Origin: Algimonas ampicilliniresistens
Lineage (GTDB): Bacteria; Pseudomonadota; Alphaproteobacteria; Caulobacterales; Maricaulaceae
DNA length: 64,000 nucleotides
Assembly: GCF_030159955.1 (NCBI RefSeq)
Contig: NZ_BSNK01000001.1
Coordinates: 1,054,001 to 1,118,000, forward strand
Direction: 5' to 3'
Shown: piece by piece, positions 1 through 7,832 of the stretch
Numbering within the stretch: position 1 is the first letter of the stretch
Layout of the letters: each line of letters opens with the position of its first letter
The notes under the pieces: generated by a model
What the model saw: only the letters and a program-made list of their open reading frames with translations
Database searches by the model: none
Told to the model about the DNA's origin: nothing
Position numbers and translations under genes: made by a program

Positions 1-2348
1 AACTTAATTTCCAGTGTTTCACGATTATAGCGTTGTCCGTTGCAGACATCGCAGGTGACGTAGACGTCCGGCAGGAAGTGCATTTCGATCTTGATGACGC
101 CGCCGCCTTGACACGCTTCGCAGCGACCGCCCTTCACGTTGAAAGAGAACCGACCCGGTTTGTAACCGCGTGTTTTGGCTTCCGGAAGTCCAGCGAACCA
201 ATCGCGGATGGGGGTAAACGCGCCCGTATAGGTCGCGGGGTTGGACCGCGGCGTCCTGCCGATGGCCGATTGGTTGATATCGATGACCTTATCGAGCTGG
301 TCGAGCCCATGAACAGCGGAATGCGGCATGGGCGGCTTGGTCGCTTTGTTCAGTTTGCGCGCTGCCGCTTTGTATAGTGTCTCAATCGTTAGCGTCGACT
401 TGCCGCCGCCCGATACGCCGGTGACACAGGTCAACACGCCGAGCGGGAAGTCCACATCGACATTTTTGAGATTATTGCCGCTAGCCCCTTCAACCCGGAT
501 CACTTTATCCGGGTCAATGGCGCGCCGCTGCGCGGGCATCTCGATTTCCTTCTCACCCGTCAAATATTGACCTGTCAGCGATTTACGGGATCGTTTGATC
601 TGATTGGGCGTACCGCTGGCAATGACTTCACCGCCATGAATGCCGGCCTTCGGACCCATATCGATAACATAGTCCGCCGTTAGAATAGCCTCTTCATCAT
701 GTTCGACGACAAGTACCGTATTACCGAGATCGCGGAGTTCCTGCAGCGTTTCCAGCAGGCGGGCATTGTCGCGCTGGTGTAGTCCGATGGACGGTTCATC
801 GAGCACATAAAGAACCCCAGTCAGGCCAGACCCGATCTGTGACGCTAGTCGGATCCGTTGACTTTCACCCCCGGACAGCGATCCGGAGCCACGGCCGATG
901 GTCAGATAATCTAGGCCGACGGCATTAAGAAATTTCAGCCGATCGGTGATTTCCTTCAAAATACGTTCGGCAATCTCCATATCTTTCGCGGACAGGGCTG
1001 TTTTCAATCCTTCAAAATGCTCCAGAGAATGCGCGATACTCATCTCGCCGGGGCCGGAAATATCCATGCCCGCAATCTTGACCGATAGAGCTTCGGGCTT
1101 GAGCCGCTTGCCGTCACAAGTCTCGCACGGGCTATCGGACATATATTTGCCGAGCTCTTCACGCACCCATGTGCTCTCTGTCTCGCGGTAACGCCGTTCT
1201 AAATTGGGAAGCACACCTTCAAACGGTTTCTTGGTTTCATATCTACGTCGACCGTCCTTGTAGCTGAATTGGATCCGCTTACCCTTGGTTCCGTAGAGGA
1301 CGACATCCTGAGATTTGCTGTTCAATTTATGGAACGGTGTGCTGGTTGAAAAGCCGTAATGGTCGGCCAAGGCCGTGAGCGTTTGTCCGTAGAGTGAGGA
1401 AGGTGTCTTGCTCCAGGGAGCGATCGCGCCGCCCGCAAGGCTACGACTATCGTCCGGAATGATCAGATTGACGTCGAATTTCAGTTCTTTGCCAAGCCCG
1501 TCACAAACAGGGCAGGCGCCTTGCGGCGAGTTGAAGGAAAACAAGCGCGGTTCAATCTCGGCCAGCGTGAACCCTGAGACCGGACAAGCGAACTTGGCCG
1601 AAAACAACATGCGAGTTTCCGGATCGTCAGCATTTTCGGCCATCGCCAAACCATCGGCCAGCTTCAGGGCCTGCTCCAAACTATCGGCCAGCCGCGTTTC
1701 GACACCTTCGCGCACCACGACGCGGTCAACGACGACGTCGATGTCTTGTTTGAATTTCTTATCAAGGTCTGGAGCTTCTTCCAGCCGAACCAATTCGCCA
1801 TTGATCTTGGCGCGCTGATAGCCGGCCTTCATCCATTCGGCGATTTCCTTGCGGAACTCGCCCTTACGATTGCGGACAACAGGGGCGAGCAGATAGAGCT
1901 TCGTGCCATCCCCCATCGCCATGATCAGATCGACCATTTGGCTAACGGTCTGGCTTTCGATTGGTAGCCCGGTGGCGGGTGAGTAGGGGACACCAACGCG
2001 CGCCCAGAGGAGGCGCATATAATCGTAAATCTCTGTGACCGTACCAACTGTCGAGCGCGGATTTTTCGAGGTCGTCTTCTGTTCAATCGAAATGGCGGGA
2101 GAGAGGCCCTCAATCGAATCGACGTCTGGTTTGCCCTGCAGCTCTAGAAACTGACGGGCATAGGCGGAGAGCGATTCGACATAGCGGCGCTGACCCTCTG
2201 CATAGATTGTATCAAAGGCGAGGGACGACTTACCTGAACCCGAAAGGCCCGTAATGACCACAAGCTTATCGCGCGGCAGATCGACATCCACATCTTTTAG
2301 ATTGTGCTCGCGCGCGCCGCGGACTTGGATGTGTTTACTCATAGCCAT
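1..2348 (-). CDS. uvrA: UvrA, excinuclease ABC subunit A (C-terminal end cut by window)
   Basis: DNA-damage recognition ATPase of nucleotide excision repair, which loads UvrB on lesions in the cytoplasm. The N-terminus has the UvrA opening ([13 protein letters not shown]) and a Walker [10 protein letters not shown] near residue 33. The second ABC signature [13 protein letters not shown] reads from about 880 down to 840. The C-terminal zinc-finger region with CEACQGGG and CDVC lies near base 1, so roughly 170-190 residues are missing off the window. The start is ATG at 2348, which has AAGGA seven bases upstream; an in-frame ATG at 2342 is the alternative. It is transcribed divergently from ssb, with a GAAC-N7-GAAC box 74 bases upstream, so SOS control is expected. 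The identity is certain. Confidence 0.97.
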   Translation of the reverse strand, partial: MAMSKHIQVRGAREHNLKDVDVDLPRDKLVVITGLSGSGKSSLAFDTIYAEGQRRYVESLSAYARQFLELQGKPDVDSIEGLSPAISIEQKTTSKNPRSTVGTVTEIYDYMRLLWARVGVPYSPATGLPIESQTVSQMVDLIMAMGDGTKLYLLAPVVRNRKGEFRKEIAEWMKAGYQRAKINGELVRLEEAPDLDKKFKQDIDVVVDRVVVREGVETRLADSLEQALKLADGLAMAENADDPETRMLFSAKFACPVSGFTLAEIEPRLFSFNSPQGACPVCDGLGKELKFDVNLIIPDDSRSLAGGAIAPWSKTPSSLYGQTLTALADHYGFSTSTPFHKLNSKSQDVVLYGTKGKRIQFSYKDGRRRYETKKPFEGVLPNLERRYRETESTWVREELGKYMSDSPCETCDGKRLKPEALSVKIAGMDISGPGEMSIAHSLEHFEGLKTALSAKDMEIAERILKEITDRLKFLNAVGLDYLTIGRGSGSLSGGESQRIRLASQIGSGLTGVLYVLDEPSIGLHQRDNARLLETLQELRDLGNTVLVVEHDEEAILTADYVIDMGPKAGIHGGEVIASGTPNQIKRSRKSLTGQYLTGEKEIEMPAQRRAIDPDKVIRVEGASGNNLKNVDVDFPLGVLTCVTGVSGGGKSTLTIETLYKAAARKLNKATKPPMPHSAVHGLDQLDKVIDINQSAIGRTPRSNPATYTGAFTPIRDWFAGLPEAKTRGYKPGRFSFNVKGGRCEACQGGGVIKIEMHFLPDVYVTCDVCNGQRYNRETLEIK

Positions 2349-2421
2349 GTCATAATCCTTGCCGTCCGGCGCTTCCCGCTTGCGGCACTCTTGATACGGC
2401 TGAGACGGATAAGCGTTTCAA

Positions 2422-2436
2422 GAACATTTGCAGAAC
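2422..2436. promoter_or_regulatory. Predicted LexA (SOS) box for uvrA
   Basis: GAAC-ATTTGCA-GAAC matches the alphaproteobacterial LexA consensus GAAC-N7-GAAC exactly. It ends one base before a TTGAAA (minus strand, 2421-2416) that could be the uvrA -35, so bound LexA would block polymerase. That uvrA is an SOS gene is family knowledge. The use of this box is inferred. Confidence 0.8.
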
Positions 2437-2581
2437 ATTACTGCGCTAGTCAATTTCTTGAAGACAGGCAAGCCTCGGCCTGAGACCTCATTTAGGGATT
2501 GCCCACATAGATTTGAAGCCCGTCGACTCGACTCTTCCTCTATCCCTTTGCAGAAGGCGATGCCGGACGCTCTTGCATTGA

Positions 2582-2596
2582 GAACGAAACCGGAAC
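2582..2596. promoter_or_regulatory. Predicted LexA (SOS) box for ssb
   Basis: GAAC-GAAACCG-GAAC is a second exact GAAC-N7-GAAC direct repeat, 66 bases upstream of the ssb ATG. An AT-rich CATATTAAG follows at once and may hold the -10. The 314-base uvrA-ssb gap therefore carries one box near each promoter. I see no small gene between them. Confidence 0.75.
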
Positions 2597-2662
2597 ATAT
2601 TAAGTGTCCCACGCACGCCGGTCAAAGCGAACCGGCGACTCAGTTAGCTATAGGAGCGTATA

Positions 2663-3178
2663 ATGGCGGGATCAGTGAATAAGGTAATCTTGATCGGGAA
2701 TGTCGGTAACGACCCCGAAATTCGGACCTTCGGCAATGGCGGCAAGGTCGCAAACCTGTCTATCGCGACGTCGGAGACTTGGCGCGATAAGCAAAGCGGC
2801 GAACGCAAGGAAAAGACTGAATGGCACCGGGTCGCTGTATTTGGCGAAGGCTTGGTCGGCGTCATCGAACGTTATGTCAAAAAGGGCTCAAAGCTCTATA
2901 TTGAAGGCAAGTTGCAGACCCGCAAATGGCAGGATCGCGACGGTAATGACAAATATACGACGGAGATCGTTCTCCAAGGCCCCGGCACGACGCTCACTAT
3001 GCTCGATAGCCGCAATTCCGGCGGCGGCGGTGGCTCTGGCGGTGGCGGCTACAACCAAGACAGCGGCGGCTACGGCAATATGGACCAAGGCGGCAGCTCT
3101 GGTGGTGGATCCCGATCTGCCAGCGCAATGGAAGGCCCAAAGCAAGACTTTGATCTAGATGACGATATTCCGTTCTAG
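2663..3178 (+). CDS. ssb: Single-stranded DNA-binding protein
   Basis: Binds and protects single-stranded DNA in replication, repair and recombination. The 171 residues show the usual SSB layout: an OB fold over about residues 1-110 (opening [16 protein letters not shown], with [10 protein letters not shown] in the middle), a glycine-rich flexible linker from about 112 to 150, and the acidic tail ending DDDIPF that recruits partner proteins. The start ATG has TAGGAG seven bases upstream. It diverges from uvrA with its own SOS box, and a strong hairpin terminator follows 28 bases after the stop. Confidence 0.97.
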   Translation: MAGSVNKVILIGNVGNDPEIRTFGNGGKVANLSIATSETWRDKQSGERKEKTEWHRVAVFGEGLVGVIERYVKKGSKLYIEGKLQTRKWQDRDGNDKYTTEIVLQGPGTTLTMLDSRNSGGGGGSGGGGYNQDSGGYGNMDQGGSSGGGSRSASAMEGPKQDFDLDDDIPF

Positions 3179-3206
3179 GGTAGAGGTCATTCAAGATTTA
3201 AGTGAA

Positions 3207-3229
3207 GGGCGCGTCAGCGCCCTTTTTCT
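3207..3229 (+). terminator. Rho-independent terminator of ssb
   Basis: The arms GGGCGC and GCGCCC enclose a GTCA loop, followed by TTTTTC. Its position right after ssb fits a classical intrinsic terminator. Confidence 0.85.
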
Positions 3230-3274
3230 TTGCCGGACGGAGTGTGTTATGTTGGTCCAAGCGAGGAGTTTTAC

Positions 3275-3628
3275 ATGACATATATCGATGTTTTCATGGT
3301 GGCTGTGCAGAAAGCGAATAAGGCCGTTTATATTGAACATGCCCAACGGTTTGCGGAGATGTTCAAACGTCTCGGTGCTCTTGAATGTGTGGAGGCATGG
3401 GGGAGTGACGTGCCGGACGGTGAGGTCACGTCCATGGTCAAAGCCGTCGCCAAGAAAGATGACGAAGATGTTGTCACCGGGTGGATGATTTGGCCTGACA
3501 AAGCAGTGCGTGATGCGGCGTGGGAAGCCTGTGAATCCGATCCTGTTATGGTCGAATTTGGCAGCGCTATGCCGTTTGACGGCAAGCGGCTAATCTTCGG
3601 TGCGTTCGAACCAATCGTGAAACTTTAG
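3275..3628 (+). CDS. DUF1428 family protein (YbaA-like)
   Basis: A small cytoplasmic protein of 117 residues belonging to the DUF1428 family, whose biochemical role is not established. Family features visible are the opening MTYIDVFMVAV, the central WGSDVPDGEVTSM, and the C-terminal half with WMIWPDKAVRDAAW and FGAFEPI. The start is ATG 3275 because CGAGGAG lies six bases upstream; an in-frame codon at 3230 would begin inside the ssb terminator. It is a ferredoxin-like alpha/beta fold by family knowledge. It runs tail-to-tail with the next gene, sharing bases 3625-3628. Confidence 0.85.
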   Translation: MTYIDVFMVAVQKANKAVYIEHAQRFAEMFKRLGALECVEAWGSDVPDGEVTSMVKAVAKKDDEDVVTGWMIWPDKAVRDAAWEACESDPVMVEFGSAMPFDGKRLIFGAFEPIVKL

Positions 3629-4635
3629 GGCTGGTTCCAACTGGCTGGAGCAAAGGGCTCCAGAATTTCCACATCGACCTGTTCGATCAGGGGAAGGTCG
3701 CCTCCACCGTCTACGATAGTCCAGCGATGCTGTGTTTTGGCGTGCATCCGGTCCCCCGTGTGGGAGAGGCCATCCCAATTCATCACCATCTCGACGGTGG
3801 AGCGTCCCGGTTCGATTTCTTGATGCTGAACAGTGCTGAGGACATGGCGCGTGGCCGCGAAGGCTGCGGCCGGACCCTCTAGCCAAGCTTGTAACGCGTT
3901 GCTCGTATCGATCGGGCCGGAGGGGAAGTTCATAACGAACTCTGGAGCAAAGAGCGGTCGAGCCGTCTCAATGGACCGTGTCGGGGCTTCAACCTCAACC
4001 AGCCAACGATGGATCAGTGCTCGTGCCCGTGAAGCAGCGGGGGCGTCCCGATAGTCTGCGCGTTCCCGAAAAGACTCATATTTGCTTAGATGTTCCGCAG
4101 CACTGGACCGGATCAGTGCGGGCGTCACGGGCGTGGAGGATGGAACCTGCATTGGCATTGCAATTAGGGTCGATCCTTCAAAAACGGGCGCATCTGCGAC
4201 GGTGACTCCATCACCAAATTGGAAAGCCCCATCCCGATTCACGTCCCTATGTAACATGATGATGAAGGGCGCGCCGTCATCCGGCGTGTTGTCCAAGCGA
4301 ATAGCGACGTTAGTTTGCGTTCCAGCTGGAACGAAAGTCGCCCCGACATAATCGGTTTGAACCGGCGCCCCGTCTGCGAAGGGGTGAAGCACAAGGAAGC
4401 TATCGGCTTCGGCCATAATTTCCGGGACAATCAGGCTGGGTCCATTGCGGGTTATTCCGTTCAGCTGGATTCGGTTTTCCTCACCATTGCCAAGGCTGAC
4501 ATCACTGGGGGAAGGCGTCTGGGTATGCTGCGGATGCGGTGTTGCGGTGTCATCGGCTGCGCCTGTCGTTATCGGTTCAGCCGCCATACATGCCGCTAAT
4601 GTGAAGAGAGGGATGAACAGGGCGCAGTGTTTCAT
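3625..4635 (-). CDS. Predicted two-domain lipoprotein
   Basis: A protein of 336 residues with a lipoprotein signal (lipobox LAAC near residue 16), so probably exported and lipid-anchored. After a Thr/Pro-rich spacer there is a beta-rich domain (about residues 60-160, including DVNRDGAFQFGDGV, an Asp/Gly loop that could bind calcium). It resembles the DUF7282 type seen mainly in archaeal surface proteins. The C-terminal half (about 195-330) looks like an NTF2/SnoaL-type domain, with RALIHRWLVEVEAPT and HRWTIVDGG. Both domain assignments are from memory of sequence style and are tentative. ATG 4635 is preferred over an in-frame GTG at 4650 because it gives a clean signal peptide. No function can be assigned. 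Confidence 0.6.
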   Translation of the reverse strand: MKHCALFIPLFTLAACMAAEPITTGAADDTATPHPQHTQTPSPSDVSLGNGEENRIQLNGITRNGPSLIVPEIMAEADSFLVLHPFADGAPVQTDYVGATFVPAGTQTNVAIRLDNTPDDGAPFIIMLHRDVNRDGAFQFGDGVTVADAPVFEGSTLIAMPMQVPSSTPVTPALIRSSAAEHLSKYESFRERADYRDAPAASRARALIHRWLVEVEAPTRSIETARPLFAPEFVMNFPSGPIDTSNALQAWLEGPAAAFAATRHVLSTVQHQEIEPGRSTVEMVMNWDGLSHTGDRMHAKTQHRWTIVDGGGDLPLIEQVDVEILEPFAPASWNQP

Positions 4636-4798
4636 GGCGCACTGTCCCACTTTAAGTTGGCTCGTGTCAAAACGGGAGACATTCGCTGAATAACGCCGTG
4701 TGACGTGACGGAAGTTTCATTCTGGATAGGGGGTCTTGCCCTTGCTTCGCCACAATTGAGAGATTTAGTTACTTAATAACACGATAGGGGCTGAGATA

Positions 4799-5668
4799 AT
4801 GAAAGTGATGGACTGGGCGAGGGCGCTGTCACGCGATCCACGCCACTATCAAATTGCTATCCTGTCTTCACTGATCCTGATCGGCTTGTTCGCCTACAGC
4901 TTCCGCCTGCCTTGGTGGCATGTCGTCGGATGTGTCGGGGCGACTCTCGGCACACAAGCGCTGGCTGACCGTTTTATCGGGCATCGTCCGTTTGATCCGC
5001 GTAGTCCGCTCATTTCAGCCTTGTCGCTGACTCTGCTGTTGAGAACGGGCAGCGTGAGCCTGTCGATTCTCGCAGGCGTTCTGGCCGTTGGATCAAAATA
5101 TGTCCTGCGCTGGGATGGCAAACATATTTTCAACCCCGCCAATTTTGGCCTTGTGATTGTTAGTCTGTTGTTTGCCTCGGCTTGGATTTCGCCGGGCCAA
5201 TGGGGCTCAGCGCCGATTTTCGCGATTTTGTTGCTCGGTCTTGGCGGTATCGTCACCGGCAAGGCGAAACGTTGGGACGTTAGTCTAGCCTTGCTGTTTA
5301 GCTATGCCGCGCTCTTATTTGGTCGTGCGGTCTGGCTTGGTGATCCGCTCGCCATTCCCTTGCATCAGTTGCAAAGTGGTGCGCTTCTGATCTTCGCTTT
5401 CTTTATGATTTCTGATCCTAAAACGACGCCGAATACGCGGTTGGGCCGCGTTCTGTTTGCGGCTTTGGTTGCCACGGTGGGTTTCTCAATCCAGTTCGGT
5501 CTCTACAATAGTGCAGGCATCATTCTCGCCTTGATACTGTGCGCGCCGCTCGTCCCCGTCATCGATCATTTTTCCCGTGGTCAACGCTATGCGTGGCCTC
5601 GCTTTTCATCCCCTTTCTCTGCCCCTCATTCTGAAGGAGACACTCATGTCCTCACGCCTGCTGAGTAG
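4799..5668 (+). CDS. RnfD/NqrB-like integral membrane protein
   Basis: A very hydrophobic protein of 289 residues with about eight membrane segments. It resembles the RnfD/NqrB family of flavin-linked electron-transport subunits, as shown by the motifs WDGKHIFNPANFG and SDPKTTPNTRLGRVLF. No other rnf or nqr genes are nearby, so this is probably not part of a classical ion-pumping complex. Its 3' end overlaps the start of the DUF2330 gene by 23 bases, which implies translational coupling and a shared job. I recall this pairing in other proteobacteria but cannot check it here. The flavin-attachment threonine of NqrB/RnfD was not identified with confidence. Confidence 0.75.
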   Translation: MKVMDWARALSRDPRHYQIAILSSLILIGLFAYSFRLPWWHVVGCVGATLGTQALADRFIGHRPFDPRSPLISALSLTLLLRTGSVSLSILAGVLAVGSKYVLRWDGKHIFNPANFGLVIVSLLFASAWISPGQWGSAPIFAILLLGLGGIVTGKAKRWDVSLALLFSYAALLFGRAVWLGDPLAIPLHQLQSGALLIFAFFMISDPKTTPNTRLGRVLFAALVATVGFSIQFGLYNSAGIILALILCAPLVPVIDHFSRGQRYAWPRFSSPFSAPHSEGDTHVLTPAE

Positions 5669-7019
5669 CGCCCTTGCGCTCACTGTAACGGCTATCGCCA
5701 CAAATGCCTCGGCCTTTTGCGGCTTCTACGTCGCCAAAGCGGACACGGAGCTGTTTAATGAGAGTTCCAAAGTCGCGATGGTACGAGACGGTAACCGCAC
5801 CGTCATTACTATGGCCAATGATTATCAGGGTGAACCGGAAGAATTCGCCATGGTGATCCCGGTGCCGACGGTCATTACCAAGGATCAAGTCCATATTAGC
5901 GACCCAGCTTTGCTGACCCATTTGGACGCCTACACGGCGCCACGTTTGGTTGAGTATTTCGACGATAATCCCTGTGATCGACGTCAATATATGCGGATGG
6001 AAACCACATCGGCCCCCATGATGGATGGTGCCGCTGCCGAATTTGAAGAGCGCACAAAGTCACTCGGCGTTACGATCGAAGAAGAATTCACGGTCGGTGA
6101 ATATGATATCCTGATCCTGTCCGCAAAAGAGAGCGATGGCCTTCAGACTTGGCTTGAAGAGAACGGCTACAAAGTGCCGGCCAAGGCGAAACGCACCCTC
6201 GGCAGTTACATCAAACAGGACATGAAATTCTTCGTCGCCAAAGTGAACCTTGAAGAGCGCGCGGAGAACGGCTCAGAATATTTGCGCCCTATCGCGGTCG
6301 CCTTTGAGACGCCGAAATTCATGCTCCCCATCCGGTTGGGTACCGTCAACGCTAAGGATGACCAAGACATGTTCGTCTACATGTTGACCCGGAACGGGCA
6401 GGTTGAAACGACCAATTATCGGACGCAAAAAATCCCCACTGGTGAGGAGATCCCGCCTTACGTGAAGGATGAATTCGGCGATTTCTATAAAGCCATGTTC
6501 CAGACCGCGACCGACCGCGACGGCGGCCACGGCGTTTTCATGGAATATGCGTGGGATATGAATTGGTGCGACCCGTGCGCCGCCGATCCGCTATCCGATG
6601 AGCAACTCCAAGAACTTGGCGTGTTCTGGCTAGAGGACGGTCCTGTGATGGAAGAGAAACGCATGCGCCCGATACGGCCTCAGGCCAAGGACGTGTTCGT
6701 GACGCGCCTGCATGTTCGATATGATGCCGAGAGCTTCCCGGAAGACCTGAAGTTCAAGACGACCGGATCACGGGATAATTTCCAAGGCCGTTACGTACTG
6801 CGACATGCCTATGACGGTGAAATGAAATGCGAAGCGGCGGCCGAGTATAAGGCTATGGTCAACAAACGCCGCGAAACTGAGATCAAAACCCTGGCCAACC
6901 TCACTAACTGGGACCGAAAAGCCATCCGCGAAAAAGTAGAAGCCGATACGGGCTTCTTCAATACACGCAAAACGACCCCCGATCACAAATGGTGGAGTCG
7001 GATATGGAGCGGCAATTAA
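5646..7019 (+). CDS. DUF2330 domain secreted protein
   Basis: An exported protein of 457 residues in the DUF2330 family, whose function is unknown. It has a Sec signal peptide over residues 1-23 ending NASA, followed at once by the family hallmark FCGFYVAKAD. Further family blocks include VAMVRDGNRTVITMANDYQG and FAMVIPVPTVI near residues 40-75. Start ATG 5646 has GAAGGAGA five bases upstream, lying inside the end of the RnfD-like gene. Cysteines occur in pairs (for example CDPCAAD near residue 310), which with the electron-transfer-like partner hints at a redox or maturation role. That link is inference. Confidence 0.8.
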   Translation: MSSRLLSSALALTVTAIATNASAFCGFYVAKADTELFNESSKVAMVRDGNRTVITMANDYQGEPEEFAMVIPVPTVITKDQVHISDPALLTHLDAYTAPRLVEYFDDNPCDRRQYMRMETTSAPMMDGAAAEFEERTKSLGVTIEEEFTVGEYDILILSAKESDGLQTWLEENGYKVPAKAKRTLGSYIKQDMKFFVAKVNLEERAENGSEYLRPIAVAFETPKFMLPIRLGTVNAKDDQDMFVYMLTRNGQVETTNYRTQKIPTGEEIPPYVKDEFGDFYKAMFQTATDRDGGHGVFMEYAWDMNWCDPCAADPLSDEQLQELGVFWLEDGPVMEEKRMRPIRPQAKDVFVTRLHVRYDAESFPEDLKFKTTGSRDNFQGRYVLRHAYDGEMKCEAAAEYKAMVNKRRETEIKTLANLTNWDRKAIREKVEADTGFFNTRKTTPDHKWWSRIWSGN

Positions 7020-7035
7020 GCTGACAAGCTTCTGA

Positions 7036-7062
7036 GTTAGACTCGTCGTTAAGGGGTCTAAC
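7036..7062. terminator. Possible convergent hairpin between DUF2330 gene and sodC
   Basis: The seven-base arms GTTAGAC and GTCTAAC flank a 13-base loop and overlap the sodC stop codon. No U-run follows on either strand, so any terminator activity would be weak or factor-dependent. Confidence 0.3.
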
Positions 7063-7636
7063 GTGTGATCACCGCACAAGCGATACGCCCGCCGGCGGCA
7101 CCTGTGGGCTGGGTCTCATAATCATCGGCTGCGGCGTGGATGATCAACGCCGTGCCGTTCGCATCGAAGAGCGGCGCGAGTCCGTCGCGCGGCGACAGGG
7201 TGACGCGTTCATTACGAATGTCCGTTTGAACGACACCTGACATAGGCGCGTCGAAGTTGCGCATATCCCCCGCATGTGGGTTGGGCGCCGTTGATTGGAA
7301 GCCGTGGTTCGCGGAGCTTGGATTATAGTGGCCGCCTGCGCTCATAAAATCTGGCGTGTCGCACGTGCCTGTTTCGTGGAAATGGATCGCGTGTGACCCC
7401 TCCGGAATTGATGTGACTTCGAGCCGGATCATGACGCCGCCCTCTGCCTCATCTGTAATCGTCGCCGTCCCGATTTCGCTACCCGCACTGTTCATGACTG
7501 AAACGCTCTGGCTCATCAGGCTGGCGACGGTTTGAGTGTCTGTCGCAGCCTCGCTGGTGCTCAGGCCAGACGTTTCTTCCGTACCGTTGCAAGCCACAAG
7601 TGCGACGGCTGTCGTTGCGAGAATTAGGTTTTTCAT
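7058..7636 (-). CDS. sodC: Cu/Zn superoxide dismutase, predicted lipoprotein
   Basis: Dismutates superoxide outside the cytoplasm. The 192-residue protein has a lipobox LVAC at about residue 16, so it is probably anchored rather than freely periplasmic. The copper and zinc ligands are in place: HFHETG, then GGHYNPSS, NHG, HAGDMRNF and IIHAAADDY, ending with the typical GGRIACAVI. The cysteines in GTCD and ACAV form the family's usual disulfide. ATG 7636 is chosen because GGAAGGATT precedes it and it places the signal peptide correctly. It is convergent with the DUF2330 gene. Confidence 0.95.
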   Translation of the reverse strand: MKNLILATTAVALVACNGTEETSGLSTSEAATDTQTVASLMSQSVSVMNSAGSEIGTATITDEAEGGVMIRLEVTSIPEGSHAIHFHETGTCDTPDFMSAGGHYNPSSANHGFQSTAPNPHAGDMRNFDAPMSGVVQTDIRNERVTLSPRDGLAPLFDANGTALIIHAAADDYETQPTGAAGGRIACAVITR

Positions 7637-7832
7637 GGCGGAATCCTTCCAGGGCTTTTTATGACTGTAACAGAGCTTTGCGACGAAAAAACGTCCATAT
7701 TTGATCTGTGTTCCAACGCCGGGTTTGTTTGTGAAACGAGCCGCCAAATGATAGGGTTTTGATAACCAGAGCGGCCGAATCGCGCACGGCGTAATCCGTG
7801 ACTTTTCAAGGCACTCGGCTAGAGGATTTCAT

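Noticed and set aside
7785-7800. Small hairpin CACGG/CCGTG before gyrA, followed by ACTTTTC.
   Set aside because: A five-pair stem is too short to claim an attenuator without expression data.
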